DNA of 24,742 nt from a virus. The DNA lies in the IMG/VR virus record IMGVR_UViG_3300030104_005080, positions 1 to 24,742 of that record. The stretch is one strand, 5' to 3'. Positions 1 through 5,751 of this stretch are shown here, piece after piece (position 1 is the stretch's first letter; each line of letters starts with the position of its first letter). The notes beneath the pieces were generated by a model that did no database searches, was not told the origin of the DNA, and worked only from the letters and a program-made list of their open reading frames with translations. The position numbers and the translations under genes were made by a program.

Positions 1-2205
1 GTAACGATTGGTGGAACTTTAACATACGAAGACGTAACAAATATAGATGTAGTTGGTGTTTCTACTTTTGCTGGTAGAATGAATGTCAATTCTTCTGCAT
101 TATTTAATGAAGGATTGAGTGTAACTGCTGGTGTTACTACTATTGCAGGAACCACTACTTTTGGTGCTGATATAACAATACCTGATAAGATAATTCATAG
201 TGGAGATACAAATACTGCAATAAGATTCCCTGCTGCTGATACAATTACAGCAGAAACTGGTGGTAGTGAAAGACTTCGCATCACATCTGGTGGTAAAATT
301 GGATTTGGAACTGATATGGGAGGAGCACCTGCTTCAAGTTATAATGTTGGTGCATATAGAGCAACAGGAACTAGTTATTATTACGTAGAAGCTGGTGCAG
401 ATGATGCAAGTGCTGGTTTAAGAGCAAAAGCAGGAACAGCAGATTATACAATATTTACAACTGAAGGAGTAGGTCAATTAGCAATATATGATAATACAAA
501 TACTGCAGAAAGGCTTCGCATCGCAAGTAGTGGATTTATTGGCGCAGGAACTGCAAGTCCCCGTAGACATCTTCATGTTCATAATTCGGCATCAGCAACT
601 GTTGGATTCCAGATGACAAATGGAGCAACTGGAGAGGCTAATGATTCTCAAGGTTTCCAACTAAAAGTAGCAAGTGACCTTCATGCTGAAGTTGCTCAGA
701 TGGAAGATTCCTATTTGAGTTTTTATACAAATGCATCAGAAAGACTTCGTATTGATTCGAGTGGGCGATTACTTTTAGGAACGACTACGGAAGGTCATTC
801 AAATGCTGATGATTTAACAATTGCAACAACAGGAAACACTGGTATAACAGTAAGATCTGGAACTGGCAGTAACGGTAATATTTTCTTCTCGGATGCTACG
901 TCTGGGGATGCTGAATTTGAAGGAATGATCTACTATGCTCATGGTACTAATTCCATGAGATTTGCTACTGCTCAAACAGAAAGACTTGTTATCGACTCAA
1001 ATGGAAATGTTCTTCCGAGTGCAGACAATACACAAAATCTTGGATCATCATCTAAGAGATGGGCAGAAGGTCATATTAATTGGGTCAAGCTTGGAACTAA
1101 TGGTTCTTGGGTAAAAGAAAATAATGTTAGGTTCCAATCATCTGGAGATGCTTATATTGATCATGCAACGACTGGTCAAGATATTACATTTAGAACATCA
1201 AATAGTTCTTCTCTTGATACTACTTCAATGTTCATCAGACCTGATGGACGAGTTCAAGTTTACTGTTTGAATAACTCAAGAGGTTTAGAACTTAATGTTG
1301 GTAGTAATGCAGGTGCATTGGTATTTGATCGTAATGGACATATAACATCATACGTTCGTGCTTCTGATGGAAACTCAAATGTTGCTGGAAGTTCTGGTGG
1401 TGGATCAAGATTATATTTAAATAAGAAAAAGATTCAATTTTATACTTTCACACACACAACAAACGTAGGTGATGCTCCTACCTTTGTACAAAGGATGGAG
1501 ATTGGTGAAAATTCAGTAAGAGTGGGTAAACAAAGTGTTCTTTCTGGAGATTTTGATACTATTCGTATACACAATAATTCAAATAATGTAGGAACAGTTT
1601 TCAGAAATTCTGGTGGTGGTGGAATCTCCCAACATAATGAATATTGTTGGTTATACAACCGTATGGGTTCTGATGGAATGATCGTAGCATTTAATGCTCA
1701 AGGGTCACAGGAGGGATCTATTAATGTAAGTGGTTCTTCTGTATCTTATAATGGTGGTGTATTAACTCGTTGGTCACAATTGGTTGGTATATCTACTAAT
1801 GTTAAGTCAGATAGACCTACAATTTATCAAGGAACTGTAATGTCTAACCTTGATGAAATGTGTGAATGGACAGGTGAAGAAAATATGCAGTTGAATAAAA
1901 CTCAAGTGTCTACTGCTTCAGGTGATAAGAATGTTGCTGGTGTATTCTGGGCATGGGATGACGATGATGATAATTATACCAATGATTTCTTCGTTGCACA
2001 AACTGGTGATTACATAATTCGTGTTGCTGGAAGTACAACTGTTGCTAGAGGAGATTTATTAGAGTCTGCTGGTGATGGAACTGCAAAACCTCAATCAGAT
2101 GATATTATTCGTAGTAAAACAGTTGCAAAAGTAACATCGGGTATAGCTCATACAACATATCCAGATGGCACTAAAACATATCCTTGTGTACTTATGGGTT
2201 CATAA
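1..2205 (+). CDS. Tail-fibre-like structural protein, 5'-truncated by the window
   Basis: The reading frame is open from base 1, so the gene starts upstream; the first internal ATG is at 79 but is probably not the start. The visible 734 or so residues are rich in Gly, Ser, Thr and Asn. They carry a recurring motif of the form ERLRI followed by a Gly/Ser-rich turn (four clear copies in the first half: three ERLRI and one ERLVI), which is common in fibre or shaft proteins of marine myoviruses. The C-terminal 120 residues are different: more acidic, with Trp, a DDDDD run, and a GDLLESAGDGTAKPQ-like segment resembling the conserved ends of other phage fibres. The role in the virion (fibre, possibly host contact) is inferred from composition and repeats. 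No catalytic motif is visible. Confidence 0.7.
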   Translation, partial: VTIGGTLTYEDVTNIDVVGVSTFAGRMNVNSSALFNEGLSVTAGVTTIAGTTTFGADITIPDKIIHSGDTNTAIRFPAADTITAETGGSERLRITSGGKIGFGTDMGGAPASSYNVGAYRATGTSYYYVEAGADDASAGLRAKAGTADYTIFTTEGVGQLAIYDNTNTAERLRIASSGFIGAGTASPRRHLHVHNSASATVGFQMTNGATGEANDSQGFQLKVASDLHAEVAQMEDSYLSFYTNASERLRIDSSGRLLLGTTTEGHSNADDLTIATTGNTGITVRSGTGSNGNIFFSDATSGDAEFEGMIYYAHGTNSMRFATAQTERLVIDSNGNVLPSADNTQNLGSSSKRWAEGHINWVKLGTNGSWVKENNVRFQSSGDAYIDHATTGQDITFRTSNSSSLDTTSMFIRPDGRVQVYCLNNSRGLELNVGSNAGALVFDRNGHITSYVRASDGNSNVAGSSGGGSRLYLNKKKIQFYTFTHTTNVGDAPTFVQRMEIGENSVRVGKQSVLSGDFDTIRIHNNSNNVGTVFRNSGGGGISQHNEYCWLYNRMGSDGMIVAFNAQGSQEGSINVSGSSVSYNGGVLTRWSQLVGISTNVKSDRPTIYQGTVMSNLDEMCEWTGEENMQLNKTQVSTASGDKNVAGVFWAWDDDDDNYTNDFFVAQTGDYIIRVAGSTTVARGDLLESAGDGTAKPQSDDIIRSKTVAKVTSGIAHTTYPDGTKTYPCVLMGS

Positions 2206-2233
2206 GAATCGTCATAAAGTTCTGACATTCTGA

Positions 2234-2241
2234 CATAAATA
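2234..2241 (+). promoter_or_regulatory. T4-like late promoter box CATAAATA
   Basis: CATAAATA lies 48 nt before the preferred glutaredoxin start and directly after the fibre gene. T4-type late promoters consist essentially of a TATAAATA-like -10 box; cyanophages use close variants. No -35 box is expected. Confidence 0.5.
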
Positions 2242-2288
2242 TGATATGATGATTAAAATTATAAATTGTTATGTGTTTCGGAAAAGAC

Positions 2289-2525
2289 ATGAATTTTACA
2301 GTCTATAGTAAAGATGGTTGCACTTACTGTGAAAAGATTAAACAAGTACTAGAGTTGACAGGAAGTAGGTTTGTCGTCTATAATTTAGGAGAGGATTTTA
2401 CCAGAGATGGATTTGTCTCTGAATTTGGTGAGGGAGCTACATTTCCTCAAGTCCTTTGTGATGGAAAAAAATTGGGAGGATCAGTTGAAACAATCAAATT
2501 CCTTAAGGAACAACAAATCGCCTGA
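2289..2525 (+). CDS. Glutaredoxin
   Basis: This is a 78-residue thioredoxin-fold thiol-disulfide oxidoreductase. The active-site CTYC is at residues 11-14 after the first beta strand (FTVYSKDG), and the cis-proline segment TFPQV and the GG of the glutathione site (KKLGGS) follow in the expected order. The length is normal for a phage glutaredoxin. An ATG at 2271 is in frame, but 2289 is preferred because the family normally begins right at this strand and a GGAAAAG stretch precedes it. Phage glutaredoxins can supply electrons to ribonucleotide reductase; no reductase gene is in this window, so that partner is inferred. Confidence 0.9.
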   Translation: MNFTVYSKDGCTYCEKIKQVLELTGSRFVVYNLGEDFTRDGFVSEFGEGATFPQVLCDGKKLGGSVETIKFLKEQQIA

Positions 2526-2529
2526 CTCG

Positions 2530-2536
2530 CTAAATA
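2530..2536 (+). promoter_or_regulatory. Late promoter box CTAAATA
   Basis: CTAAATA overlaps the 3' end of the region just after the glutaredoxin stop and precedes the small-gene cluster at 2563-3859. The same heptamer recurs at 4626, 5455 and, on the minus strand, at 11180 and 11978, always shortly before a gene start. Confidence 0.55.
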
Positions 2537-2546
2537 CTTCCAACAT

Positions 2547-2680
2547 CCACTTCGACAGAGGAGTGGAACTTATCTTAAGAGGAGGTAAGAAAAAAAGAAA
2601 GACCTATCAAGTTTTACTTGAAAAGGTATTCAATTTCTTTAATAGGGAGATTGAAATTCATTTAGACTTTTTTCTAAATG
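2547..2680 (+). other. Three successive hairpins downstream of a late promoter
   Basis: Three inverted repeats follow the CTAAATA box. CCACTTC/GGAGTGG (2547-2553 with 2560-2566) has one G-U pair and a 6-nt loop. TCAAGT-TTT-ACTTGA (2607-2621) has outer ACCT/AGGT pairs. CATTTAGA/TCTAAATG (2659-2666 with 2673-2680) is a perfect 8-bp stem. They may form a structured leader or simply lie inside the small ORF proposed here. None has the GC stem plus U-tract of a standard terminator. Confidence 0.35.
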
Positions 2681-2721
2681 TAAAAAAATTACCCCACGGA
2701 GATAAAAATGTCAGAAGCTAG
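2563..2721 (+). CDS. Possible small protein, GTG start, basic and aromatic
   Basis: A 52-codon frame opens with GTG at 2563 and overlaps the next gene by 14 nt. The translation has a basic N-terminus (GGKKKRK) followed by an amphipathic segment rich in Phe, Leu, Ile and Glu (KVFNFFNREIEIHLDFFL), which looks protein-like. Against it, the GTG sits inside a predicted hairpin, its AGAGGAG is too close to be a normal ribosome site, and a strong AGAGGAGG at 2578-2585 has no start codon after it. The interval could instead be a structured leader for the gene at 2708. Not recognised as a known family. Confidence 0.35.
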   Translation: MELILRGGKKKRKTYQVLLEKVFNFFNREIEIHLDFFLNVKKLPHGDKNVRS

Positions 2722-2965
2722 TATAGTTACTAGTCTAGTTCTAGGATCTTTTCTTATAGTTCTATCTTTTATTGTAGGGATACTAATAGGATGGACGGGA
2801 AGAGAATATATGAAAAACTATCGAGAAGTTCCAAGACCTCATCCAGAGATGTTTGATATGCAGGGTAACCTGATACCTGACGAAATTGTTGCATTTAACT
2901 TTGAAAACTATCATGACAGTGAAAACCACAACGAGGAAGAAGACGGCCAAACCGAAATCGGTTAA
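2708..2965 (+). CDS. Small single-pass membrane protein, unknown function
   Basis: This 85-residue protein has one hydrophobic segment at about residues 5-30 (VTSLVLGSFLIVLSFIVGIL), then a short basic stretch, a PRPHPEMFD motif, an NLIPDEIVAFNFEN motif and a very acidic tail. The arrangement suggests an N-terminal membrane anchor with a cytoplasmic acidic domain. A GGAG ribosome site at 2698-2701 gives good spacing to the ATG. The PHPEMxDxxGNxIPDE style is familiar from conserved hypothetical proteins of marine T4-like phages, but no function is known to me. Confidence 0.75.
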   Translation: MSEASIVTSLVLGSFLIVLSFIVGILIGWTGREYMKNYREVPRPHPEMFDMQGNLIPDEIVAFNFENYHDSENHNEEEDGQTEIG

Positions 2966-3509
2966 GGTCACTAAAATTCCTGAACTGCCTAGAAATCCTT
3001 TTGCTTTTGAGGTTCTAGATGCTGTGTCAAAACAAAGATCAAGAGCAAAAAAAGTTGAAGTATTGCAAAAGTATGGTGACTTATCTTTAAAGATAATATT
3101 GAAATGGAATTTCGATACTTCAATAGTATCAGCTCTCCCAGAGGGTGAAGTTCCATATAATGACTTTGATGATCAAAACAATCATGTTGTAACTTTATCT
3201 GGAAAGATTACAGATGAAGTTCGTAGAATGCATGAGACTGGATCTTTTTCATTAGGTTCTAGTGATAAAGAAGGTCATACTACTATTCGTAGAGAGGCAA
3301 GACAGTTCTATAGATTTGTAAGGGGTGGTCAAGATGAATTGAGTACGATTCGTCGTGAAACCATGTTCATAAACATCTTACAGGGATTACACCCATTGGA
3401 GGCAGAGATTGTTGTTTTGGTTAAGGATGGTAAACTTGAGGATCAGTATAAAATTAGTAAAGATGTAGTGGCAGAAGCATATCCTGATATAGTTTGGGGG
3501 GATGCGTGA
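2913..3509 (+). CDS. Conserved phage protein of unknown function
   Basis: This is a 198-residue soluble protein. The ATG at 2913 is preferred over an in-frame upstream start at 2886, because it gives the lysine- and threonine-rich tail MTVKTTTRKKTAKPK typical of small phage proteins and shortens the overlap with the previous gene (to 53 nt). The core begins at PRNPFAFEVLDAVSKQRSRA and continues with KKVEVLQKYGD, LKIILKWNFD and a PEGEVPY segment; the C-terminal half is alpha-helical with ILQGLHPLEAEIVVLVKDGKL. This order matches conserved hypothetical proteins I associate with T4-like cyanophages. It could be a DUF6433-type protein, but I cannot confirm that. No enzyme motif is visible. Confidence 0.75.
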   Translation: MTVKTTTRKKTAKPKSVKVTKIPELPRNPFAFEVLDAVSKQRSRAKKVEVLQKYGDLSLKIILKWNFDTSIVSALPEGEVPYNDFDDQNNHVVTLSGKITDEVRRMHETGSFSLGSSDKEGHTTIRREARQFYRFVRGGQDELSTIRRETMFINILQGLHPLEAEIVVLVKDGKLEDQYKISKDVVAEAYPDIVWGDA

Positions 3510-3859
3510 TGTCTAAAGTAACTGAACCAACTGAGACTAAAGAAAAGGTAGAGGCAACTCCACCAGAACCAAAAAAATTAGATGGTTCTTCGTATAGTTG
3601 TGAAGTTTTATTGCAGAGAACAACTCTTGAGGCTGCAAATGATAAGTCATTTCCAACTGATGCAAGACTTGTGCATTATGAGGTAGAAGGTCAGAGTTTT
3701 ATTGACCTTACGAGATCTCAAAAAACTGTAAATATATTTGATTTGTATTGTGATACTTATGGTAAAACTGCAGTAAAGAAAATAGATTTTGGTTTCGGTA
3801 CCACTTCACCTGCTCGTTGGGGGTATAAAACACCACCTAAAAAGAGAAAACGAAGGTAG
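3509..3859 (+). CDS. Conserved phage protein of unknown function
   Basis: This is a 116-residue protein. The ATG at 3509 overlaps the previous stop by one base (TGATG) and follows a G-rich stretch usable as a ribosome site; an upstream in-frame TTG at 3494 is less likely. The first 30 residues are low-complexity Thr/Glu/Pro/Lys. Residues 30-100 contain two Cys (SYSCEVLL, DLYCDTYG) and an FIDLTRSQKTVNIFDLYCD segment. The tail is strongly basic (PPKKRKRR). Coupling to the 2913 gene suggests the two are expressed together. I do not recognise the fold. Confidence 0.7.
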   Translation: MSKVTEPTETKEKVEATPPEPKKLDGSSYSCEVLLQRTTLEAANDKSFPTDARLVHYEVEGQSFIDLTRSQKTVNIFDLYCDTYGKTAVKKIDFGFGTTSPARWGYKTPPKKRKRR

Positions 3860-3913
3860 TTTCTAAAATATTGGGAAAAAATATCCTGGCTATTTTTGAG
3901 GCCACAGGATTTA

Positions 3914-3961
3914 TGTAACACATGTTACACTTCTTCTTGACTATATAATATACATGTGTTA
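3914..3961. repeat. Operator-like inverted repeats around an early promoter
   Basis: TGTAAC-ACAT-GTTACA (3914-3929) is a 16-nt dyad. Within it, TAACACATGT (3916-3925) recurs exactly as its reverse complement ACATGTGTTA at 3952-3961. The two arms bracket the -35 box (3937-3942) and run into the -10 box (3960-3965) of a sigma70-type promoter. This placement suits a repressor or activator that binds a dyad or loops DNA. No protein is assigned. Confidence 0.5.
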
Positions 3962-3965
3962 ATAT
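3937..3965 (+). promoter_or_regulatory. Sigma70-type promoter TTGACT-17-TAATAT
   Basis: TTGACT (3937-3942) and TAATAT (3960-3965) are separated by exactly 17 nt. The predicted start is near 3972, which is the first base of the glutamine-aptamer-like element, so the leader would begin with the aptamer. This is a host-type promoter, in contrast to the CTAAATA boxes of the late genes. Confidence 0.65.
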
Positions 3966-3971
3966 ACACAC

Positions 3972-4020
3972 ATCGTTCATCCTCTTAAAGGGGGACGCAA
4001 GTAAGCCGACTCGGAACGGA
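3972..4020 (+). ncRNA. Glutamine riboswitch-like leader (glnA / Downstream-peptide type)
   Basis: The order of elements matches the glutamine aptamer. P1 5' strand CGTTC (3974-3978) is followed by an unpaired A and P2 TCCTC/GGGGA (3980-3984 with 3991-3995, one G-U pair). Then come the conserved CGCAAGTA joining sequence (3996-4003), a CCG-act-CGG segment, and the P1 3' strand GAACG (4014-4018). The GTTCA...GGACGCAAGTA...GGAACG signature is that of glnA and Downstream-peptide RNAs, which bind L-glutamine and in the latter class precede very short ORFs. A 49-codon ORF follows here. Identification is from memory of the consensus, not from a covariance search. Confidence 0.75.
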
Positions 4021-4192
4021 ATCGTTCATCCTTATGGAATTCTTAATCGCTACCATCCTATCATGTGAAAGTGCCGAGGATATTATTTCTCGAATACCTT
4101 CTAATGAAAGTCGTGCTGAATTAGTTCAGCAGGTAAAGATGAGTACCGAAGAGGGATGCTTTGAGGACGCAAAAGCCGACTGAAGGAACGGG
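4021..4192 (+). ncRNA. Second glutamine-aptamer-like sequence, split around a 49-codon ORF
   Basis: The 5' strand of the first aptamer (ATCGTTCATCC) is repeated exactly at 4021-4031. The 3' core recurs at 4165-4192 as GGACGCAAAAGCCGACTGAA followed by GGAACGG. CGTTC (4023-4027) can pair with GAACG (4186-4190). TCCTTA (4029-4034) can pair with TGAGGA (4162-4167) with one G-U pair. The short P2 loop of a normal aptamer is thus replaced by the whole 4034-4183 ORF, whose ATG lies at the end of P2 and whose TGA lies inside the 3' core. It may be a functional aptamer for the next gene or a degenerate duplication. Confidence 0.4.
4034..4183 (+). CDS. 49-aa peptide downstream of the glutamine aptamer
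   Basis: The short ORF starts 14 nt after the first aptamer and has 49 residues. The N-terminus is hydrophobic (MEFLIATILSC), the middle is helical and acidic (ESAEDIISRIPSNESRAELVQQV), and there are two Cys. It fits the short ORFs that follow Downstream-peptide RNAs. There is no Shine-Dalgarno sequence close to the ATG; the preceding bases form an aptamer-related hairpin, so initiation may depend on the RNA fold. The function is unknown. Because the locus senses glutamine if the aptamer is real, a role in altering host nitrogen assimilation is conceivable, but that is inference. Confidence 0.65.
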   Translation: MEFLIATILSCESAEDIISRIPSNESRAELVQQVKMSTEEGCFEDAKAD

Positions 4193-4225
4193 GACTTAAA
4201 AACCCTACTACTTTGGAGAAAGCCA

Positions 4226-4369
4226 ATGGCACAAGTTACTTACCGTGGTGTCGAGTACGACACTGAAGAGTACAGAAAAATGCTCATAGAGGAGCATGAT
4301 CAGCGTAGAAACCATGATTTAATGTATCGTGGTATCAAGGTTAGAAGCAAGGCAATTCCTTGCAGTTGA
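4226..4369 (+). CDS. 47-aa YRG-repeat protein (DUF4278-like)
   Basis: This 47-residue protein has two YRG units: TYRGVEYDTEEYR at the N-terminus and MYRGIKVRSKAIP near the C-terminus. Paired YRG units of this kind are typical of DUF4278, a small family of cyanobacteria and cyanophages with no established activity. GGAG at 4215-4218 is 7 nt before the ATG and sits in the loop of a CTTT/AAAG mini-hairpin. The gene ends about 10 nt before a strong terminator and is probably the last gene of the aptamer-controlled operon that starts at about 3972. Confidence 0.7.
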   Translation: MAQVTYRGVEYDTEEYRKMLIEEHDQRRNHDLMYRGIKVRSKAIPCS

Positions 4370-4377
4370 ACACAATT

Positions 4378-4407
4378 AAAAGGAGGGGTTGACACCCTCC
4401 TTTTTTT
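4378..4407 (+). terminator. Rho-independent terminator
   Basis: AAAAGGAGGG and CCCTCCTTTT form a perfect 10-bp stem with a 7-nt loop (GTTGACA), followed by a T-tract reaching 4407. It ends the peptide operon. The loop contains the -35 box of the next promoter. Confidence 0.9.
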
Positions 4408-4417
4408 ATGCCATAAT
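4389..4417 (+). promoter_or_regulatory. Sigma70-type promoter TTGACA-17-CATAAT with extended -10
   Basis: A perfect -35 box TTGACA (4389-4394) lies in the terminator loop. The -10 box CATAAT (4412-4417) follows after 17 nt and is preceded by TGC, an extended -10. The predicted start is near 4424. No ORF of useful size follows before 4650, so the product may be a noncoding RNA or a long leader. Confidence 0.65.
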
Positions 4418-4423
4418 ATATTT

Positions 4424-4620
4424 GTTGAATCGACGGATTTGGCAAGGGAGTGACTGAATAAACTTTCTGGCATATAGCTGGTTAAGGTGACGAGACACAG
4501 GTGGTGCTGCTACTCGCAAGAGTAGAATCGACTTACCAGTCGGGTCTCAGGCAGAGATGTAAAATTTACTACTGTAGTAATGCCCGTCTCTTGTTGGTAA
4601 TACAGAAACCCAACCTCCCA
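4424..4620 (+). ncRNA. Candidate structured noncoding RNA, family unknown
   Basis: About 200 nt between a strong promoter and the late box at 4626 have no plausible ORF (the only ATG after the predicted start, in ATGTAA, is followed at once by a stop). Several helices are visible. CTACTC-GCAA-GAGTAG (4510-4525) is a perfect stem with a GNRA loop. CTGGTTAAG/CTTACCAG (4478-4486 with 4532-4539) has one bulge. GAGAC/GTCTC (4492-4496 with 4544-4548) would cross that helix as a pseudoknot. AGAGA/TCTCT (4553-4557 with 4587-4591), TTACTAC/GTAGTAA (4566-4580) and GTTGG/CCAAC (4593-4614) follow. GGGAG (4446-4450) can close with CTCCC (4615-4619). It does not look like a tRNA. Confidence 0.5.
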
Positions 4621-4625
4621 CTTTA

Positions 4626-4632
4626 CTAAATA
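4626..4632 (+). promoter_or_regulatory. Late promoter box CTAAATA
   Basis: CTAAATA lies 17 nt before the ATG of the 4650 gene and could drive that gene and thyX late in infection. Confidence 0.5.
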
Positions 4633-4649
4633 AACTACGATGACCTTTA

Positions 4650-4826
4650 ATGGCACTTTCGATAGAAACTTCAAGAGCTAAAAGACTCGTAAGACTACTT
4701 AAAAGGTTAATTGCTCAAGACCATCTCTACACAGATGAGCAAATCAAAGATATGAAAAAACAACTCAGAGTTGTTGAAGAAGAAGTTAATAATCTAAACA
4801 AGACAATTAAAAAAGGATTCAAATGA
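4650..4826 (+). CDS. Small coiled-coil protein preceding thyX
   Basis: This is a 58-residue, highly charged, helical protein: a basic first half (RAKRLVRLLKRLIAQ) and a heptad-like second half (QIKDMKKQLRVVEEEVNNLNKTI) predicted to form a coiled coil. The stop overlaps the thyX start as ATGA, so translation is likely coupled. An alternative ATG at 4640 gives only 13 codons. No family recognised; the tight coupling to thyX is the only functional clue. Confidence 0.65.
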   Translation: MALSIETSRAKRLVRLLKRLIAQDHLYTDEQIKDMKKQLRVVEEEVNNLNKTIKKGFK

Positions 4827-5458
4827 CTGTAAAACTAGTAAGCGTTACTCCTGATGCAGAAAAAACTATGGCATATATTGCCAGAGTTTCAAATCCCAAG
4901 AATCAGGATAATGAAAATTTCTCAGGATTACTTCGTTATTGTATTAAGCATAATCATTGGTCTGTATTTGAACAATCTTCATTAACTCTTGAAATTGAAA
5001 CAACTAGAGCTATTGCTGCTCAGATACTTAGACATCGTAGTTTCACATTCCAAGAGTTTTCACAAAGATATGCTGATACAAATCTAATATCTACTGATAT
5101 ACCTTTACCAGAACTTAGAAGACAAGATACAAAAAATCGTCAAAATAGCATTGATGATTTGGATGATTTTACTGTTCAGAAATTAGAATTACAGATGAGA
5201 ACTTTATTTCATTCTGCACAAGCATTATATACTCAAATGCTAGAGTCTGGTGTTGCAAAAGAATGTGCTAGAATGGTATTGCCACTTTGCACTCCTACAA
5301 GAATCTATATGACAGGATCTTGCCGTTCATGGATACATTATATAAACTTACGTTCTGCACATGGAACACAGAAAGAACATATGGACATTGCAGAAGCATG
5401 TCGCACCGTATTTATTGAGCAGTTTCCTATCGTTTCAGAGGCTCTGGAGTGGGTCTAA
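4823..5458 (+). CDS. thyX: FAD-dependent thymidylate synthase ThyX
   Basis: ThyX makes dTMP from dUMP using methylenetetrahydrofolate, FAD and NADPH, supplying thymidine for phage DNA. The family signature RHRx7S is intact: R70-H71-R72 followed by S80-Q81-R82 (RHRSFTFQEFSQR). The C-terminal nucleotide-binding region WIHYINLRSAHGTQKEH provides R177, Q183 and E185 at the expected place. At 211 residues the length is normal. ThyX is common in cyanophages. The start overlaps the preceding small gene (ATGA), and AAGG lies upstream. A late CTAAATA box immediately after it serves the next gene. Confidence 0.95.
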   Translation: MTVKLVSVTPDAEKTMAYIARVSNPKNQDNENFSGLLRYCIKHNHWSVFEQSSLTLEIETTRAIAAQILRHRSFTFQEFSQRYADTNLISTDIPLPELRRQDTKNRQNSIDDLDDFTVQKLELQMRTLFHSAQALYTQMLESGVAKECARMVLPLCTPTRIYMTGSCRSWIHYINLRSAHGTQKEHMDIAEACRTVFIEQFPIVSEALEWV

Positions 5459-5461
5459 ATA
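5455..5461 (+). promoter_or_regulatory. Late promoter box CTAAATA
   Basis: The box overlaps the thyX stop codon and lies 20 nt before the ATG at 5482, giving a short leader for the small gene and phoH. Confidence 0.5.
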
Positions 5462-5481
5462 ATTTTATCTAACTTAATACT

Positions 5482-5751
5482 ATGGCAAATTATCCTGTTG
5501 TTAACACCAAAACTGGTGAACAAAAAGAGGTATCAATGAGTGTCCATGATTGGGACAAGTGGTGCGATGATAATCCTGATTGGAAGAGAGATTATTCTGA
5601 TCCATCTACACTTCCCGGTGTTGGAGAGGTTGGGGAATGGAAAGATAAACTTAGAAAGAAAAATCCGGGATGGAATGAAGTTTTGGAAAAATCAAGAAGG
5701 TCGATACCAAAAAGTAGAAGGTCAGATCCAAATTTAGTACAAAAACTCTAA
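5482..5751 (+). CDS. Small conserved phage protein, unknown function
   Basis: This is an 89-residue, basic, Trp-rich protein. It starts YPVVNTKTGEQKEVSMSVHDWDKWCDDNPDW and ends with a Ser/Arg/Lys region. The layout (a short beta strand pair, then MS-x-DxxxxxxxNPxW, then KNPGWNEVLEKSRRSIPKS) resembles small phage proteins annotated as FmdB-like zinc ribbons, but the CxxC pairs of a zinc ribbon are absent (one Cys only). If related, it has lost metal binding. The stop overlaps the phoH start by one base. Confidence 0.65.
   Translation: MANYPVVNTKTGEQKEVSMSVHDWDKWCDDNPDWKRDYSDPSTLPGVGEVGEWKDKLRKKNPGWNEVLEKSRRSIPKSRRSDPNLVQKL

Noticed and set aside
3883-3910. Imperfect hairpin ATCCTGGC/GCCACAGGAT after the 3509-3859 gene, considered as a terminator
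   Set aside because: The stem has a 2-nt bulge, a 10-nt loop and no T-tract after it. It may be a weak structure only.
4426-4450. GAATCGACGGATTT-like stretch resembling the 5' part of bacterial tmRNA
   Set aside because: No tag reading frame and no matching 3' half with a T-arm and CCA were found in the following 200 nt.
4566-4580. TTACTAC-T-GTAGTAA palindrome as a protein operator
   Set aside because: It lies inside the candidate RNA, where it can be a stem, and no promoter element is adjacent.
4424-4625. Possible tRNA gene in the gene-poor region
   Set aside because: No GGTTCRANTCC-type T-arm, no 7-bp acceptor stem and no anticodon arm could be placed.
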